This document shows positions 1 to 7,783 of a stretch of 41,664 bases of DNA, piece after piece. This DNA comes from an uncultured Blautia sp. (lineage in GTDB: Bacteria; Bacillota; Clostridia; Lachnospirales; Lachnospiraceae), in contig USDN01000021.1 of assembly GCA_900553515.1 (NCBI GenBank), positions 1 to 41,664 of the forward strand. Direction: 5' to 3'. How positions within the stretch are numbered: position 1 is the first letter of the stretch; the number at the start of each line of letters is the position of its first letter. A program made the translations under genes and the position numbers. The notes beneath the pieces were generated by a model. That model made no database searches. It had not been told where the DNA came from and saw only the letters and a program-made list of their open reading frames with translations.

Positions 1-1283
1 TGAAGGAAAAACTGACAAATAATCTCTCTCTGAAGATTCTCTCTCTGATCGTGGCGATCCTTGTATGGCTTTTGGTTATTAATGTAGATAATCCCATTGT
101 GACACGATCCTTTGTCGTTACAGACGTTCAGCTTTTAAATGAAGCATATATTGATGCAGACGGAAAGATGTGCATGAGAGATAAAGAACAGGAACCGATC
201 CGTGTAACAGTGAAGGCACAGAGAAAAGTCCTTGATGATCTGTCTGTAATGGACATACGGGCTGCTGCTGATCTGCAGCAGGCAGTGAGTCTGGATACAA
301 ATCCTGTAATGGTTCCGATCTCTGTTACAATAGGGAGGATCCCTTCGGAAAATATTCAGGTCAGTCCTCAGAACCTTAGTCTTCATATTGAAGATAAAGA
401 AACACAGGAATTTGTTGTAAATGTAACTGTTGTAAATAATTCAAAACCGGAAAAAGGATATGAGATCGGAACACTGGAGTCAAGCCCTGAGAAAATCAGG
501 ATTACAGGACCGACCTCTCTGATCAATAAAATAGATAAGGTAACAGCATCTGTTGATGTGAATGGAGCAACTTCTGATGTAGTAAAGGAAACAGAGGTTA
601 CGGTGATAGATAAGAATGGAGAAGAATTCAGCGCTCAGGATATGAGTTATCTGAATGTATCCAAGGTTTATGTAACTGCACGTTTATGGAAAGTACGTAC
701 TGATGTTAAGATCAGTGCGGAATGCTCAGGAACACCGGCAGATGGATACCAGGTGGAAAGTGTTACCACCACTCCAAATGTGATAAGTGTATCTGGCAGC
801 GATCAGTCTCTGGCCGCACTGGCAGAACAGGGCAATACGATTTCCATACCGGCTGACGTGATCGATATTTCAGGAAAAACGAAAGATTACGAGGAAAAAA
901 TCAAGATTTCTGATTATCTGCCAGAAGGTTTGAAGCTTATAAGCGATTCCAGCGCAGATGTGTTTGTACATGTGAATATTCTTCCGGAGGGAAGCACTGT
1001 ATGTGAGATTCCTACAAAGAATATCAAGGTTGAAGATATGCCGGAGGAAATGCAGGTAACGTTTGATGCAGCTCAAATAGAAGTCCGTGTCAAGAAAACA
1101 AAAGAAGGTCTGGACAATCTGCAGGATAAGGAAATTAAGGCATCTATAAACCTGAAGGATATTGAGGAAGGCATTTATGAGATCCCTGTTGACATCAGTA
1201 TTCCGGAAGGTTATGAACTGGTAGATGAAGTTAAGGCAGATATAGAGGTTTCCAAAATTTCGAGAGCGGAAGAGAATAGTTAA
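1..1283 (+). CDS. cdaR: CdaR (YbbR-domain) regulator of diadenylate cyclase, start one base outside window
   Basis: Membrane-anchored, extracytoplasmic YbbR-repeat protein that in Firmicutes binds and modulates the c-di-AMP synthase CdaA, normally encoded just upstream. The frame is open from base 3 and reads KEKLTNNLSLKILSLI before the first in-frame GTG at 51. Bases 1-2 are TG, so an A just before the window would give an ATG; the GTG at 51 is therefore internal. One N-terminal transmembrane segment (roughly residues 9-30, ending VINVDNP) is followed by about four beta-rich YbbR repeats of around 80-90 residues, with no further membrane segment. HPr follows 14 bases after the stop, so the two are probably co-transcribed. 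Family assignment is confident from the architecture; the link to CdaA is family knowledge because the upstream gene is not visible. Confidence 0.88.
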   Translation, partial: KEKLTNNLSLKILSLIVAILVWLLVINVDNPIVTRSFVVTDVQLLNEAYIDADGKMCMRDKEQEPIRVTVKAQRKVLDDLSVMDIRAAADLQQAVSLDTNPVMVPISVTIGRIPSENIQVSPQNLSLHIEDKETQEFVVNVTVVNNSKPEKGYEIGTLESSPEKIRITGPTSLINKIDKVTASVDVNGATSDVVKETEVTVIDKNGEEFSAQDMSYLNVSKVYVTARLWKVRTDVKISAECSGTPADGYQVESVTTTPNVISVSGSDQSLAALAEQGNTISIPADVIDISGKTKDYEEKIKISDYLPEGLKLISDSSADVFVHVNILPEGSTVCEIPTKNIKVEDMPEEMQVTFDAAQIEVRVKKTKEGLDNLQDKEIKASINLKDIEEGIYEIPVDISIPEGYELVDEVKADIEVSKISRAEENS

Positions 1284-1297
1284 ACAGGAGAGAAATT

Positions 1298-1561
1298 ATG
1301 CTCAGTCAGAAGATCACTGTCAATAATCCGTCGGGACTGCATTTGCGTCCAGCCGGTACCTTGTGTAATATAGCAATTAAATATCAGTCTCTGATTACAT
1401 TCACATATGACGGAGGCACTGCGAATGCAAAAAGTGTTCTCAGTGTACTGGGGGCCTGTGTGAAATGCGGAGATGAAATTGAACTTGTCTGTGAAGGTTC
1501 AGATGAGGAGGAAGCAATGAAAGCTATGGTCGATGCCATCAGCAGCGGCCTTGGTGAATAA
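1298..1561 (+). CDS. ptsH: HPr phosphocarrier protein
   Basis: Small cytoplasmic phosphocarrier of the PTS, or an HPr/Crh-like regulatory paralogue. At 87 aa it has the standard family length. The active-site segment is GLHLRPAG with His15 and Arg17, and the HPr-kinase site is present as Ser46 in AKSVLSV. The conserved C-terminal pattern EGSDEEEAMKAMVDAI...G is also kept. AGGAG lies 8 bases before the ATG. No EI gene (ptsI) is adjacent; instead the gene sits between cdaR and a wall enzyme. Both phosphorylation residues are intact, so it is not a Crh-type protein lacking His15. Leu16 replaces the common Ala16, a conservative change. Confidence 0.93.
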   Translation: MLSQKITVNNPSGLHLRPAGTLCNIAIKYQSLITFTYDGGTANAKSVLSVLGACVKCGDEIELVCEGSDEEEAMKAMVDAISSGLGE

Positions 1562-1607
1562 ACAAAGAGCAACAAGTGGTGTGGAAAAGAAATAAGGAGG
1601 AAGTACG

Positions 1608-4190
1608 TTGAAAAAACGAGTAGTGGCAGTTTTGTTAAGCCTGACAATGTGTTCGGCAATGGTTGCAGAGACCGGGGCAGCAGCAATAGCAGAGCCTTCT
1701 GCAGCAGTGGTATCTGACGTTGTATTTTCAGATGAAGTATCTGATAACACAGATGATCAGAATGGGAACAGTGAGGTACAGACAGAAGAGCCTGAAGGAA
1801 CAGATGGAGGCAGCATAACGATCGAGGATCCTAATGCAGGAGAAGTACCTGGTGATGGAACTTCAGATAATGCAGATGGTGAAATTACAGATAACAACAC
1901 AGGGGAGGTTCCGGACATGGAAGTTCCTCAGGCGGATATTGAGTATCCGGAAGAGGAATTTTCTGATGGACTGTTTAGTTCAGGCGATAATATGACTGAA
2001 ACAGAACAGCAGGCTCCGATCCTGGAAGAGGAAAATACCGAAGCGGCAGCAGCTTCTTTTGAATCAGCAGATGAAGCGGCACATAAGGCAACTCTTCTTT
2101 ATACCCGCTGGAAACAATTTGGTAAAGCATGGAAACTGAGCAAACTTCCAAAAGGAAGAACAGTACAGGAAAATACAGTTCTGGATGCAGGCAATGTGCA
2201 GCAGCCGGCAGCAGATGCAGAAATGACAGAACCGGAAGTACAGGATGATACTGCAGCAGTACCAGAGGTACCGACTGATGTAATGACAGAACCAGAAGTA
2301 CAGGGAGAGGAAGTTGTTCTGGATACAGCGGTTCCCAAAACTGTGGAAGTTATGCCGGAAGAAACTGCAGATGAAGGCACTGCAGATTTTTCAGATGAAG
2401 CAGCAGTTGTACCGGAAACAATACCGGCAGATCCGGAAGCTGTACCGGAGACAGGAATTGAGCCTCAAACTGAGGAGACACCGGCTGAAACTGCCGGGGC
2501 TTCGGTAGAATATTACAGAAAGACCATGGTAGAGATCACAACAGTAGACAGCAAAGGAAATCAGCTTGCCAAAGGTGTTTACTATTTTGATGGAAATGGA
2601 AATATGGTAACCGGAAGGTTCCTGATGCGAAAAGGAACAGCCGGATACACTGAGAACAGCGACGGAGAATACTATTTCATGGAGTCTTATAAGACCAGTG
2701 TTTCCAATCCGGATACAGCAGCTGGAAAGAATCTGACTCCTTATAACTCCGATTTTGGTCAGATGAAGCGTAATTTCTGGGTAGGCCGTGACCTGAATAA
2801 GAAAACACAGTACCGTTACTTTGGAGATAATGGCCGTTACAAAAAAATGCCGGCAGGGGCATATAAGATCTTTAATAATAAAGATGCACTTTACTTTGCA
2901 GATGCCAACGGATATCTTGTTCAAAGTAAAATGGCAAAAGGAGCCGACGGTTATTACTACTATACCAATAAATTTGGTCAGGTGTATACAGATAAACTGA
3001 TTAAGATCAGCGGCTACAGATACTACTTTACCAGCAGCGGAAAGCGCGCAACCTGGAAGAATCGCTGGGTACGTCTGGGAGCAAATACCAAAAACCGTTA
3101 TTACTATTTCGGAAGTGTTGCAGGACGTGTGCAGGAAAAGAAAGGTATTCAGAAAGTTACTGTTGACGGTAAATTTGTTGGATGGTTCCTCTTTACTTCC
3201 GGTGGCAATAATGTTCAGAACTACTGGTCCAAGGACAGATATTTCCTTCCTGACGGACGTATGGCCAGCGGTGTTACAAAAGTAGGTAAGTACTATTACT
3301 TCTTTGAGCGTTCTTCTACTACGAAATATCGTGGAAACAGATATAAAGGAACCTGGATTAAGTACAATAACAAATATTATTATGCGGCAAGCAACGGTGT
3401 TCTGGCTTCTAATGGTTGGAGAAATATCAAAGGCGGAAGATATTATTTCCAGAACTGTACAGCAGTGACAAACAAAAGAGTAAAAGATCCGTCTACAAAT
3501 AAATGGGGCTGGCTGGATTCCCGCGGAAGATATTCTACTGAGTGGATCATCATGGATGATGCAAAGAATCGTGCCCGCTATATGGATCCAAGTACAGGAT
3601 ATGTGTTAAAGAACACAACTAAGACCATTGACGGAGTAAATTACCGTTTTGACAAATATGGAAACCGTGTCAGTGACAGAACCAATGAGTTCAGACAGAG
3701 CTCTTATTATCTGGAATGTGACCGTGTAAATGGCGTTATGACTATTTACACAAATTCCAAGAAAAATGTGCCGATCAAAACCATTCGTGTTTCTGTAGGT
3801 AATCCATGGACTCCTACACCGCTGATGACAAATGAGCGGATCGACCGTGCAGATCGCTGGCAGCTTCTTATGGGACCATCCTGGGGTCAGTATGGAACCC
3901 ATGTCAGAGGAGGCATTTATATCCATTCTGTGGCAAGCGGTCAGAGACATGGAAACAACCTTCCGGCAGGAGAATATCTGAAGCTTGGTAATCCGGCTTC
4001 CCACGGATGTATCCGCTGCTGTGTTGCAGATGCAAAATGGGTTTGGGAAAACTGCAATGGATCCAAAATCAGAATTTTTGACGGAAAGTACAATGCCAAT
4101 GAAACCTTTAAGGGACCTCTTGGAAGAAATCCGCTGACACCTCTGAGAGGAAGCGGAACTTTCGATCCTACGGACCCGGAATATAATTAA
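1608..4190 (+). CDS. Secreted L,D-transpeptidase (YkuD) with acidic linker and cell-wall-binding repeats
   Basis: Probably cross-links or remodels peptidoglycan, or anchors proteins, outside the cell. The start is TTG at 1608, fixed by AAGGAGG at 1594-1600 (7-base spacing), and gives a signal peptide (KKR, hydrophobic core, Ala-rich cleavage region near residue 25). Residues about 30-300 form a very acidic, low-complexity Glu/Asp/Pro/Thr linker. Residues about 300-690 hold many aromatic, Gly/Tyr-rich repeats (YYYF, GRYYF, KYYYF types) of the choline/glucan-binding CW family. The C-terminal YkuD domain (about 700-845) carries HSVASG and SHGCIR, with catalytic Cys801 and His799. It is followed by rmlB across an inverted repeat. 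Substrate is not predictable; the catalytic motif makes the enzyme class firm. Confidence 0.9.
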   Translation: MKKRVVAVLLSLTMCSAMVAETGAAAIAEPSAAVVSDVVFSDEVSDNTDDQNGNSEVQTEEPEGTDGGSITIEDPNAGEVPGDGTSDNADGEITDNNTGEVPDMEVPQADIEYPEEEFSDGLFSSGDNMTETEQQAPILEEENTEAAAASFESADEAAHKATLLYTRWKQFGKAWKLSKLPKGRTVQENTVLDAGNVQQPAADAEMTEPEVQDDTAAVPEVPTDVMTEPEVQGEEVVLDTAVPKTVEVMPEETADEGTADFSDEAAVVPETIPADPEAVPETGIEPQTEETPAETAGASVEYYRKTMVEITTVDSKGNQLAKGVYYFDGNGNMVTGRFLMRKGTAGYTENSDGEYYFMESYKTSVSNPDTAAGKNLTPYNSDFGQMKRNFWVGRDLNKKTQYRYFGDNGRYKKMPAGAYKIFNNKDALYFADANGYLVQSKMAKGADGYYYYTNKFGQVYTDKLIKISGYRYYFTSSGKRATWKNRWVRLGANTKNRYYYFGSVAGRVQEKKGIQKVTVDGKFVGWFLFTSGGNNVQNYWSKDRYFLPDGRMASGVTKVGKYYYFFERSSTTKYRGNRYKGTWIKYNNKYYYAASNGVLASNGWRNIKGGRYYFQNCTAVTNKRVKDPSTNKWGWLDSRGRYSTEWIIMDDAKNRARYMDPSTGYVLKNTTKTIDGVNYRFDKYGNRVSDRTNEFRQSSYYLECDRVNGVMTIYTNSKKNVPIKTIRVSVGNPWTPTPLMTNERIDRADRWQLLMGPSWGQYGTHVRGGIYIHSVASGQRHGNNLPAGEYLKLGNPASHGCIRCCVADAKWVWENCNGSKIRIFDGKYNANETFKGPLGRNPLTPLRGSGTFDPTDPEYN
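2223..2304 (+). repeat. Short in-gene direct repeat encoding MTEPEVQ
   Basis: A 22-base segment beginning ATGACAGAACC occurs at 2223-2244 and again at 2283-2304 with one mismatch. It encodes MTEPEVQ twice in the acidic linker of the transpeptidase. The 60-base offset keeps the reading frame, so copy-number change by slippage would lengthen or shorten the linker without disrupting the enzyme. Confidence 0.7.
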
Positions 4191-4196
4191 TTAAAA

Positions 4197-4273
4197 AGGA
4201 GGCTGTTGCAAAACTGTTCCGAAGAGAGACATTTTATATCGATCTAAGGTTACAGGAAGAGTAACAGCCTCTT
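4197..4273 (+). repeat. Inverted repeat with 51-base loop between the transpeptidase gene and rmlB
   Basis: AGGAGGCTGTTGC (4197-4209) pairs with GTAACAGCCTCTT (4261-4273) over 13 positions with two G-T pairs. No T-tract follows, so it is not a plain intrinsic terminator. The 5' arm contains a free-standing AGGAGG with no start codon behind it, and the 3' arm ends a few bases before the true rmlB ribosome site (AGGAGG 4277-4282). It could be an attenuator-like leader, a processing site or a small inverted-repeat (MITE-like) insertion; no target duplication is visible. Confidence 0.5.
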
Positions 4274-4290
4274 CTCAGGAGGAAAACAAT

Positions 4291-5373
4291 ATGAGAACAT
4301 ATCTGGTAACAGGCGGAGCAGGATTCATTGGATCCAACTATATCCACTATATGTTTCAGAAATATGACAATGAGATCCGCATTATCAATGTGGACAAACT
4401 GACTTATGCAGGAAACCTGGAAAATCTGAAAGACGTTGAAAACAGAGAGAACTATACCTTTGTAAAGGCAGATATCTGTGACAGTGAAGCCATTATGAAG
4501 ATTTTTGATGAAAATGATATTGACCGTGTTGTTCATTTTGCAGCGGAAAGTCATGTAGACAGAAGTATCCGTAATCCGGAAGTGTTTGTAAAGACAAATG
4601 TACTGGGAACTCTGGTTATGCTTAATGCAGCAAAATCTGCATGGGAACTTCCTGACGGAACCTTTAAACCGGACAAAAAGTTCCTTCATGTTTCTACAGA
4701 TGAAGTGTACGGTTCTCTTGAGGATGAGGGCGGATTTTTCTATGAAACTACTCCTTATGATCCACATAGTCCTTATTCAGCAAGTAAGGCATCTTCAGAT
4801 ATGCTGGTGAAATCTTATATGGATACTTATAAATTCCCGGCGAATATTACAAACTGCAGCAACAACTATGGACCATACCAGTTCCCGGAAAAACTGATTC
4901 CGCTTATCATCAATAATGCCCTTCAGGGTAAGAAGCTTCCGGTATACGGCGATGGTAAAAATGTCCGTGACTGGCTGTATGTTATGGATCATGCAAAGGG
5001 TATTGATATGGTTCAGGAAAAGGGACGTCTTTTTGAAACCTATAATATCGGTGGACATAATGAAAAGCAGAATATTCAGATCATCCATATTATTTTGGAT
5101 ACTCTTCAGGAGATGCTTCCGGAAGGAGATCCAAGAAGAGAACTTGTCAGTGAGAATCTGATCACCTATGTAGAAGACCGTAAGGGTCACGACCGTCGTT
5201 ATGCCATTGCCCCGGATAAGATCAAAGAAGAAGTAGGCTGGTATCCGGAAACATGTTTTGAAGACGGTATCCGTCTGACCATTAAATGGTTCTTTGAAAA
5301 TGAGGACTGGATGAAAAATGTGACCAGTGGAGATTACCAGAAATACTACGAAGATATGTACAAAACAAAATAA
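4291..5373 (+). CDS. rmlB: dTDP-glucose 4,6-dehydratase RmlB
   Basis: Cytoplasmic NAD-dependent extended SDR that converts dTDP-glucose to dTDP-4-keto-6-deoxyglucose. This is the branch point for both dTDP-L-rhamnose (RmlC/RmlD) and dTDP-Fuc4N (WecE). At 360 aa it is of family length. The NAD motif GGAGFIG is at residues 8-14, the catalytic Thr-Asp-Glu triplet (STDEVYG) at T136/D137/E138, and YSASK with Tyr162/Lys166. NNYGPYQFPEKLIPL is the typical substrate-loop signature. AGGAGG sits 8 bases before the ATG. It is separated from rmlA, rmlC and rmlD, which lie 8-18 kb downstream, and is closed by its own terminator at 5430. Confidence 0.97.
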   Translation: MRTYLVTGGAGFIGSNYIHYMFQKYDNEIRIINVDKLTYAGNLENLKDVENRENYTFVKADICDSEAIMKIFDENDIDRVVHFAAESHVDRSIRNPEVFVKTNVLGTLVMLNAAKSAWELPDGTFKPDKKFLHVSTDEVYGSLEDEGGFFYETTPYDPHSPYSASKASSDMLVKSYMDTYKFPANITNCSNNYGPYQFPEKLIPLIINNALQGKKLPVYGDGKNVRDWLYVMDHAKGIDMVQEKGRLFETYNIGGHNEKQNIQIIHIILDTLQEMLPEGDPRRELVSENLITYVEDRKGHDRRYAIAPDKIKEEVGWYPETCFEDGIRLTIKWFFENEDWMKNVTSGDYQKYYEDMYKTK

Positions 5374-5429
5374 TGTTTTCTGAACAGGGAACTGGCCGGC
5401 AGAAATCGGAGACCCTGACAGAAGTCTAC

Positions 5430-5473
5430 ATGCTGCAGTTTAAGGCGATGCCGGAGCTGCAGCATTGTTTTTT
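5430..5473 (+). terminator. Intrinsic terminator after rmlB
   Basis: ATGCTGCAG (5430-5438) pairs perfectly with CTGCAGCAT (5457-5465). A small GGC/GCC stem lies inside the loop and a run of six T follows at 5468-5473. It separates rmlB from the ATP-grasp operon. Confidence 0.8.
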
Positions 5474-5490
5474 GTGTTTATGAGGGATAT

Positions 5491-5507
5491 GACTGCCCAT
5501 GGCAGTC
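5491..5507 (+). promoter_or_regulatory. Perfect 7-bp palindrome upstream of the ATP-grasp operon
   Basis: GACTGCC-CAT-GGCAGTC is a perfect inverted repeat about 65 bases upstream of a candidate -10 element, inside the only large gap before the long operon. It could be an operator or an RNA hairpin. No regulator can be assigned. Confidence 0.35.
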
Positions 5508-5552
5508 TGCAGCTGGCATGCAAAGCGGATTTGGAGAGACTTTAAAATCCTG

Positions 5553-5581
5553 TGGAAAGACGGGCGATAAAATGATAAAAT
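5553..5581 (+). promoter_or_regulatory. Candidate extended -10 promoter of the ATP-grasp/wecE operon
   Basis: TGATAAAAT (extended TG-n then TAAAAT at 5576-5581) lies 32 bases before the ATG at 5613. The matching -35 (TGGAAA, 5553-5558, 17-base spacer) is weak, as is normal for extended -10 promoters. The same TGATAAAAT occurs in the promoter at 32213-32241. Confidence 0.5.
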
Positions 5582-5612
5582 ATAAGACAGAACAGAAACG
5601 AGGGTGTTAAAA

Positions 5613-7781
5613 ATGAAAAAGATCGTGATCATTGGAGCCAATGATTTTCAGAAACCTTTGATACAAAAAGCAAAAGAAATGGGATATGAGACCCATGTGT
5701 TTGCCTGGCGGGAAGGCGCTACAGGTGCAGAAGATGCAGATTTCTTTTATGAGATCAGTATTACGGAAAAAGATCAGATTCTGGATATATGCAGAAAGAT
5801 ACAGCCGGATGCAGTGGCAACCATAGGATCGGATCTGGCAAATATTACAGTTCAGTATCTGGCAGAAAAATTAGGACTTCCTGGAAACAGCAGGGAGTGT
5901 ATCCGGAATTCCACCAATAAAGCGTCTATGCGTCTTGCTTTTCAGGCGGCTGGTATTCCGGTACCGTTTTTTAAAACAGTAGAAGCGGGCGAAAAGTTCA
6001 GTCCACAGTCTTATCCTGTGATTGTGAAACCTACGGACCGTTCAGGAAGCAGGGCGATCACTAAAGTATATAAGGAAGAAGATCTGGCGGGCGCTGTTTT
6101 TAGCGCTGCCGCTCAGTCCTTTGAAAAAAAGGCGATTATAGAGGAATATATAGAGGGGGCAGAGTACAGCGTCGAGACTATAAGCTATAAGGGCTGTCAC
6201 ACCTGTCTTGCCGTTACAAAAAAATATACCACAGGAAGTCCTCATTATATAGAAGTGGCTCATATACAGCCGGCTCCTTTGACAGAGGAAATGGAAAACA
6301 GAATAAAAGAAATTGTTTTCAAAGCACTGGATACGCTGGGAGTCGTCTGTGGAGCTGCTCATAGTGAACTGCGGATCAGCAAAAAAGGAGAGATCCGTAT
6401 CATTGAGATTGGTTCCCGTATGGGCGGAGACTGCATTGGTTCAGATCTTGTTCCTCTTTCTACAGGCCAGGATTTTGTGGGAATGGTAGTAGATACAGCA
6501 TCAGGAAAACCACCTGTATTAAAAGAAGCGGACAGACATGTGGCTGCCATTCGTTTCCTTATGAATGAAAATGATGAGAAACTGCTTGCGGAACTGCAGG
6601 AAAAACACCCGGATAAGCTGCGTAAAGTAGTGATAGAAGGAGAGGTAAAAAAGGCAGATATCGTGGACAGCGGAAGCAGACCTGGATTTTTTATCCTGCA
6701 GGCGGACTCCCATAAAGAAATGGAAGAACTGCTCCATCATGGTCCATGGGAAAATCCTTTTGAAGAGCTTCCGGAAACACCTGTACAGAAACTGGGATTT
6801 TCCGGAGGAGAAATCAACTGGCAGGCTCCGGCGGTTCCAGGCTGGCAGACATCATCAGCACATATCCCTTTCAATCATTTTTATATGAAGAGAGACGATC
6901 TGCTGCCGTTTTCCTTTGGAGGAAACAAGGTCCGCTTTGCTCAGAAATTTCTGGAAGATATGAAAAGAGAACATTGCGACAGTATGATCATTTATGGAAA
7001 TTATCATTCCAATCTTTGCCGGATACTGTCAACTCTTTGTCATAAGTTGGGAATGCCCTGCTATATGGTTCATAATACAGAAGATATAAAAGAACAAAAA
7101 GAAACACAGAACAGCCGGGTGATCCGGGCTATGGGTGTAAGGGAGATTCCCTGTGGAAAAACAGGGATTGCTCATGCGGTACAGCAGGCTATGGATGAAC
7201 TGACAGAAAAAGGATACAGACCTTATTATATTTATGGAAATACAAAAGGTCAGGGACGGGAATGGGTTCCTGTGGAGGCTTATGCAGAGGCATATGAGGA
7301 GATATGCCGCCAGGAAGAAGAAAAAGGGGTTCATTTTGACTATATTTTTCTGGCATCCAGCACCAATGCCACTCAGGCCGGACTGCTTGCCGGAAGCCTG
7401 AAAGCAGGAGACAACAGGAAGATCATCGGTATCTCTGTTTCTCGAAATGCAAAAAGAGGGAAAGAGGTCATTGCCTCTGATCTTAATGCATATGCAGATA
7501 AGTTTGGCTATAGCTTTCCAGAGGATTGGGAAGAGCATATTTATTTCACGGACGAATATCTGGGAGACGGATATGGACGATATTCATCTAAAACAGCAGA
7601 TATTATCAGAAAAATATACGGGGAAGAGGGAATACCTCTTGATATGACCTATACAGGAAAGGCATTTTATGGTATGGTAAGATATCTGGAAGAACACCAG
7701 ATCCATGATAAGAATATTCTGTTTCTCCATACGGGAGGAACCCCTTTGTTTTTTGATTTCCTGGAGGAGAATGATCTTTAA
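5613..7781 (+). CDS. Fused ATP-grasp carboxylate-amine ligase and PLP-dependent enzyme (ACC deaminase / D-cysteine desulfhydrase fold)
   Basis: Predicted bifunctional cytoplasmic enzyme of 722 aa. Residues 1-390 are an ATP-grasp ligase of the L-amino-acid-ligase type: a Rossmann-like N-terminus (KKIVIIGAND), KPTDRSGSRAI as the ATP-binding Lys/Gly loop, and metal-binding EIGSRMGGD (E265, R269). Residues about 410-722 are a fold-type II PLP enzyme: KRDDLLPFSFGGNK with the PLP lysine at K439, a GNYHSN loop and C-terminal HTGGTP. A GTG at 5604 overlaps the GAGGG ribosome site, so ATG 5613 is preferred. It opens the operon and is followed 2 bases later by a second ATP-grasp gene. By inference the PLP half makes or processes an amino acid and the ATP-grasp half ligates it, perhaps to the WecE-made amino sugar. 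Domain calls are firm; substrates are unknown. Confidence 0.85.
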   Translation: MKKIVIIGANDFQKPLIQKAKEMGYETHVFAWREGATGAEDADFFYEISITEKDQILDICRKIQPDAVATIGSDLANITVQYLAEKLGLPGNSRECIRNSTNKASMRLAFQAAGIPVPFFKTVEAGEKFSPQSYPVIVKPTDRSGSRAITKVYKEEDLAGAVFSAAAQSFEKKAIIEEYIEGAEYSVETISYKGCHTCLAVTKKYTTGSPHYIEVAHIQPAPLTEEMENRIKEIVFKALDTLGVVCGAAHSELRISKKGEIRIIEIGSRMGGDCIGSDLVPLSTGQDFVGMVVDTASGKPPVLKEADRHVAAIRFLMNENDEKLLAELQEKHPDKLRKVVIEGEVKKADIVDSGSRPGFFILQADSHKEMEELLHHGPWENPFEELPETPVQKLGFSGGEINWQAPAVPGWQTSSAHIPFNHFYMKRDDLLPFSFGGNKVRFAQKFLEDMKREHCDSMIIYGNYHSNLCRILSTLCHKLGMPCYMVHNTEDIKEQKETQNSRVIRAMGVREIPCGKTGIAHAVQQAMDELTEKGYRPYYIYGNTKGQGREWVPVEAYAEAYEEICRQEEEKGVHFDYIFLASSTNATQAGLLAGSLKAGDNRKIIGISVSRNAKRGKEVIASDLNAYADKFGYSFPEDWEEHIYFTDEYLGDGYGRYSSKTADIIRKIYGEEGIPLDMTYTGKAFYGMVRYLEEHQIHDKNILFLHTGGTPLFFDFLEENDL

Positions 7782-7783
7782 TT

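Noticed and set aside
51..60. GTG at 51 as the start of CdaR
   Set aside because: The frame is open to base 3, encodes a sensible positively charged N-terminus before the membrane helix, and bases 1-2 (TG) fit an ATG cut by the window edge.
4197..4273. Insertion-sequence end at the GGCTGTTGCAAAA-like segment
   Set aside because: Resembles some transposon termini, but there is no transposase, no second full terminal repeat pattern and no target duplication.
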